Part shown: positions 62,690 through 64,000 of the stretch, in pieces
Layout of the letters: every line of letters begins with the position of its first letter
Position numbering within the stretch: position 1 is the first letter of the stretch
Assembly (NCBI GenBank): GCA_907165275.2
Contig: OU015674.1
Location: 868,001-932,000 of the forward strand
Direction: 5' to 3'
From: Zygaena filipendulae
Lineage: Eukaryota > Arthropoda > Insecta > Lepidoptera > Zygaenidae
Length of the DNA stretch: 64,000 nucleotides
Position numbers and translations under genes: made by a program
Notes under the pieces: generated by a model
Databases searched by the model: none
The model's input: the letters and a program-made list of their open reading frames with translations, nothing else
Told to the model about the DNA's origin: nothing

Positions 62690-62860
62690 ATCAAAATCAC
62701 CCCACACCCAGCCAGAAGAAAACATACTCGCGCAACCTGAAGAAGTCGATGAATACACACCTCTAGGGGATACAACAGCTACAGGTAAATTTCGTACTTA
62801 TAGTATTTTACAAATATCAACAGAAAGAAAGAAGTGACGGTAATTTATAGTTCTAAGAAC
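62690..62860 (+). pseudogene. Harbinger Myb-like gene fragment, exon 4 equivalent
   Basis: The reading 'SPHTQPEENILAQPEEVDEY' then 'TPLGDTTATGKF' matches SPHTQPDENQEVDEYILPGK of Harbinger-1 (49697-49787). The following 'tagtattttacaaatatcaacagaaagaaag' matches its intron (49650-49680) in reverse. So this is a second Harbinger copy in the opposite orientation. Confidence 0.7.
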
Positions 62861-63630
62861 CTGCTGACGATTACAAGTGATTGTAACCAATCCTATGTAA
62901 TAAATAGCTTTTGAATTTTGTGAATAATGTTCTAAATAATGTCCTGTCACGGTCCAGATGTTATGGAACGTGACTGAGGACTAAGTATATAAGAAAAATA
63001 CCATAATTTTATTTGATGAGAGACCATTGAATTTTTTATCGATTATTATTTATTTGACAGAAAGCAATGATATATATTTATTTATCTTTTTTAAAAATAT
63101 TGAATTTAGAACAAATAATATGTAACATTAATTGTTTATTTGAAATTACATTACAGACGCGATGTAGTGTATTGCGAGAAAGAGATAAGCATACACTGTT
63201 TCCTTCGCACGGGTTCGAATGTAAATGTATGCGACGCACTGGGAGTTAAATTGGTGCCTTACCCGACCGACGACGGACGAGTGTGGTGCTGTAAAGTGCT
63301 GAGACTGCGTGCGTATCTATTGGACCGATATTATTTGTACTTACGATTAGTCTAAAGACGTCTCAAGTAAGTAGTATACGTACTGTTATACCCCGAGCCT
63401 GTAGGGGTTGATGCTGACTAAGCACCCACTCACATGAGTAGGCATACCAGTTCGAAGCGAAGACGACCTACTCTAGTCAGTCTGTGTTTATCCTCTCTTG
63501 GGTGCGGTTGCCAAAAGGTCTCAGCCTACATTATATTATCTAGTATCCTTATCCACAAATAAAGTGTTTTTTTTTTAAAAGGGCTTTTGATGAGACCATA
63601 TAACGTACGTAATAGTACGAAGTTCATCTA
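62861..63630. other. unassigned insertion in the degenerate Harbinger copy
   Basis: It contains a 60-70-codon frame (63140-63355; 'CEKEISIHCFLRTGSNVNVC', 'VPYPTDDGRVWCCKV') of unknown origin after a splice-acceptor-like 'acattacag'. A GC-richer stretch with short repeats and AATAAA at 63558 follows. No family recognised. Confidence 0.3.
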
Positions 63631-63639
63631 CTACATCTC

Positions 63640-63900
63640 CAGGCATCAGTTGGCTACTGTAGCCAACTCACCGCTATGGCGCCACCCCTACACAGTGAAG
63701 AAACCACCTCCATCGGACTCCACCAAAGCAGAAAAAGAAAAAAAACCTGTAAAGTTATTTATAGAGTCCGATAGGATTGCAAGAAGAGACTTTTGAAAGG
63801 TCGGAGACCGAAAGGAAAAGAAATAAAGTGCATGCTGACCGTATTGCAATAAAATATTGTTTACGTTAACAATACGGATACATTTTCGCAAGTTGTTCGT
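63640..63900 (+). pseudogene. Harbinger-2 Myb-like 3' fragment and terminal repeat
   Basis: 'KKPVKLFIESDRIARRDF' (63740-63796) matches the Harbinger-1 coiled coil start (VAKLFVESDRNARERDL). At 63857-63896 'gtttacgttaac' and 'ttttcgcaagttgttcg' match the complement of the Harbinger-1 left terminal repeat (46672-46714), so this element ends near 63900. The last 100 bp have no feature I can assign. Confidence 0.7.
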
Positions 63901-64000
63901 TGGTCACTCAACTCATCGCAATTTCGTGGAAACGTTGGAATATCGCGTTCCACTTCATCCTTTAAGTTTGAACCACGTCTTCTTCAACCTTCAGTCAGGA

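Noticed and set aside
1..64000. tRNA, rRNA or conserved host protein genes
   Set aside because: I scanned for cloverleaf-like arms, rRNA cores and familiar housekeeping motifs and found none that I can support; tRNA-like matches are primer-binding sites only.

Overview
This is a transposon-dense stretch of an insect nuclear genome, most likely a moth or butterfly. The lepidopteran signs are a short Helitron starting TCCTACTAATATTATAAATG and ending CTAG (49439-49629), an RTE-type fragment carrying 'ccactgctggacataggcc' (about 43270), and the general mix of copia, BEL/Pao, P, hAT, PIF/Harbinger, mariner and CR1/Jockey-like elements. I see no convincing conserved single-copy host gene, no tRNA or rRNA gene and nothing prokaryotic. 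Almost all sequence I can explain is mobile or captured DNA, in several nested layers.

1-5.7 kb: decayed copia, MADF, pogo and Ty3/gypsy pieces. 5.7-10.7 kb: a broken P-type transposon with THAP domain and three introns-exons readable, sitting against a copia LTR. 10.7-31.3 kb is one nest. A copia element (copy B) is split by an internally deleted BEL/Pao element (11702-14228, itself holding a MITE) and by a larger block. That block is a Mononegavirales-like nucleoprotein (N) sequence fused head-to-tail to a CR1/Jockey-like LINE. A 2,494-bp tandem duplication gives two N copies and two ORF1 starts. A near-intact BEL/Pao element (20255-28367, AATAC target duplication) interrupts the LINE endonuclease, and that BEL is interrupted in turn by a 1.9-kb foldback element with 800-bp arms.

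31.3-40 kb: a small MADF-bearing DNA element, more copia remnants, a gene for a protein with 19-residue repeats, three truncated P-like transposase copies (two with a 24-bp minisatellite), a pogo remnant and another copia. 40.6-45.9 kb: a MITE split by about 5 kb that carries a decayed SAM-domain (SAMD3-like) multi-exon gene. 46.66-51.15 kb: a complete PIF/Harbinger transposon whose two convergent genes both splice into full reading frames. 51.46-54.63 kb: a complete hAT with BED-finger transposase and perfect 8-bp target duplication. 54.6-59.3 kb: an LTR-like promoter, transposase and Jockey ORF1 scraps, and an unassigned cluster of small reading frames. 59.3-64 kb: satellite-like repeats and a degenerate second Harbinger copy, hosting an intact DD41D (rosa-like) mariner.

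The likely live or recently live elements are Harbinger-1, the hAT, the mariner and, judged by its LTRs, the larger BEL. Everything else is broken. The best candidate for something new is the duplicated viral N open frame joined to a LINE, which fits reverse-transcriptase template switching. Family names come from recognised motifs only; no database search was run.
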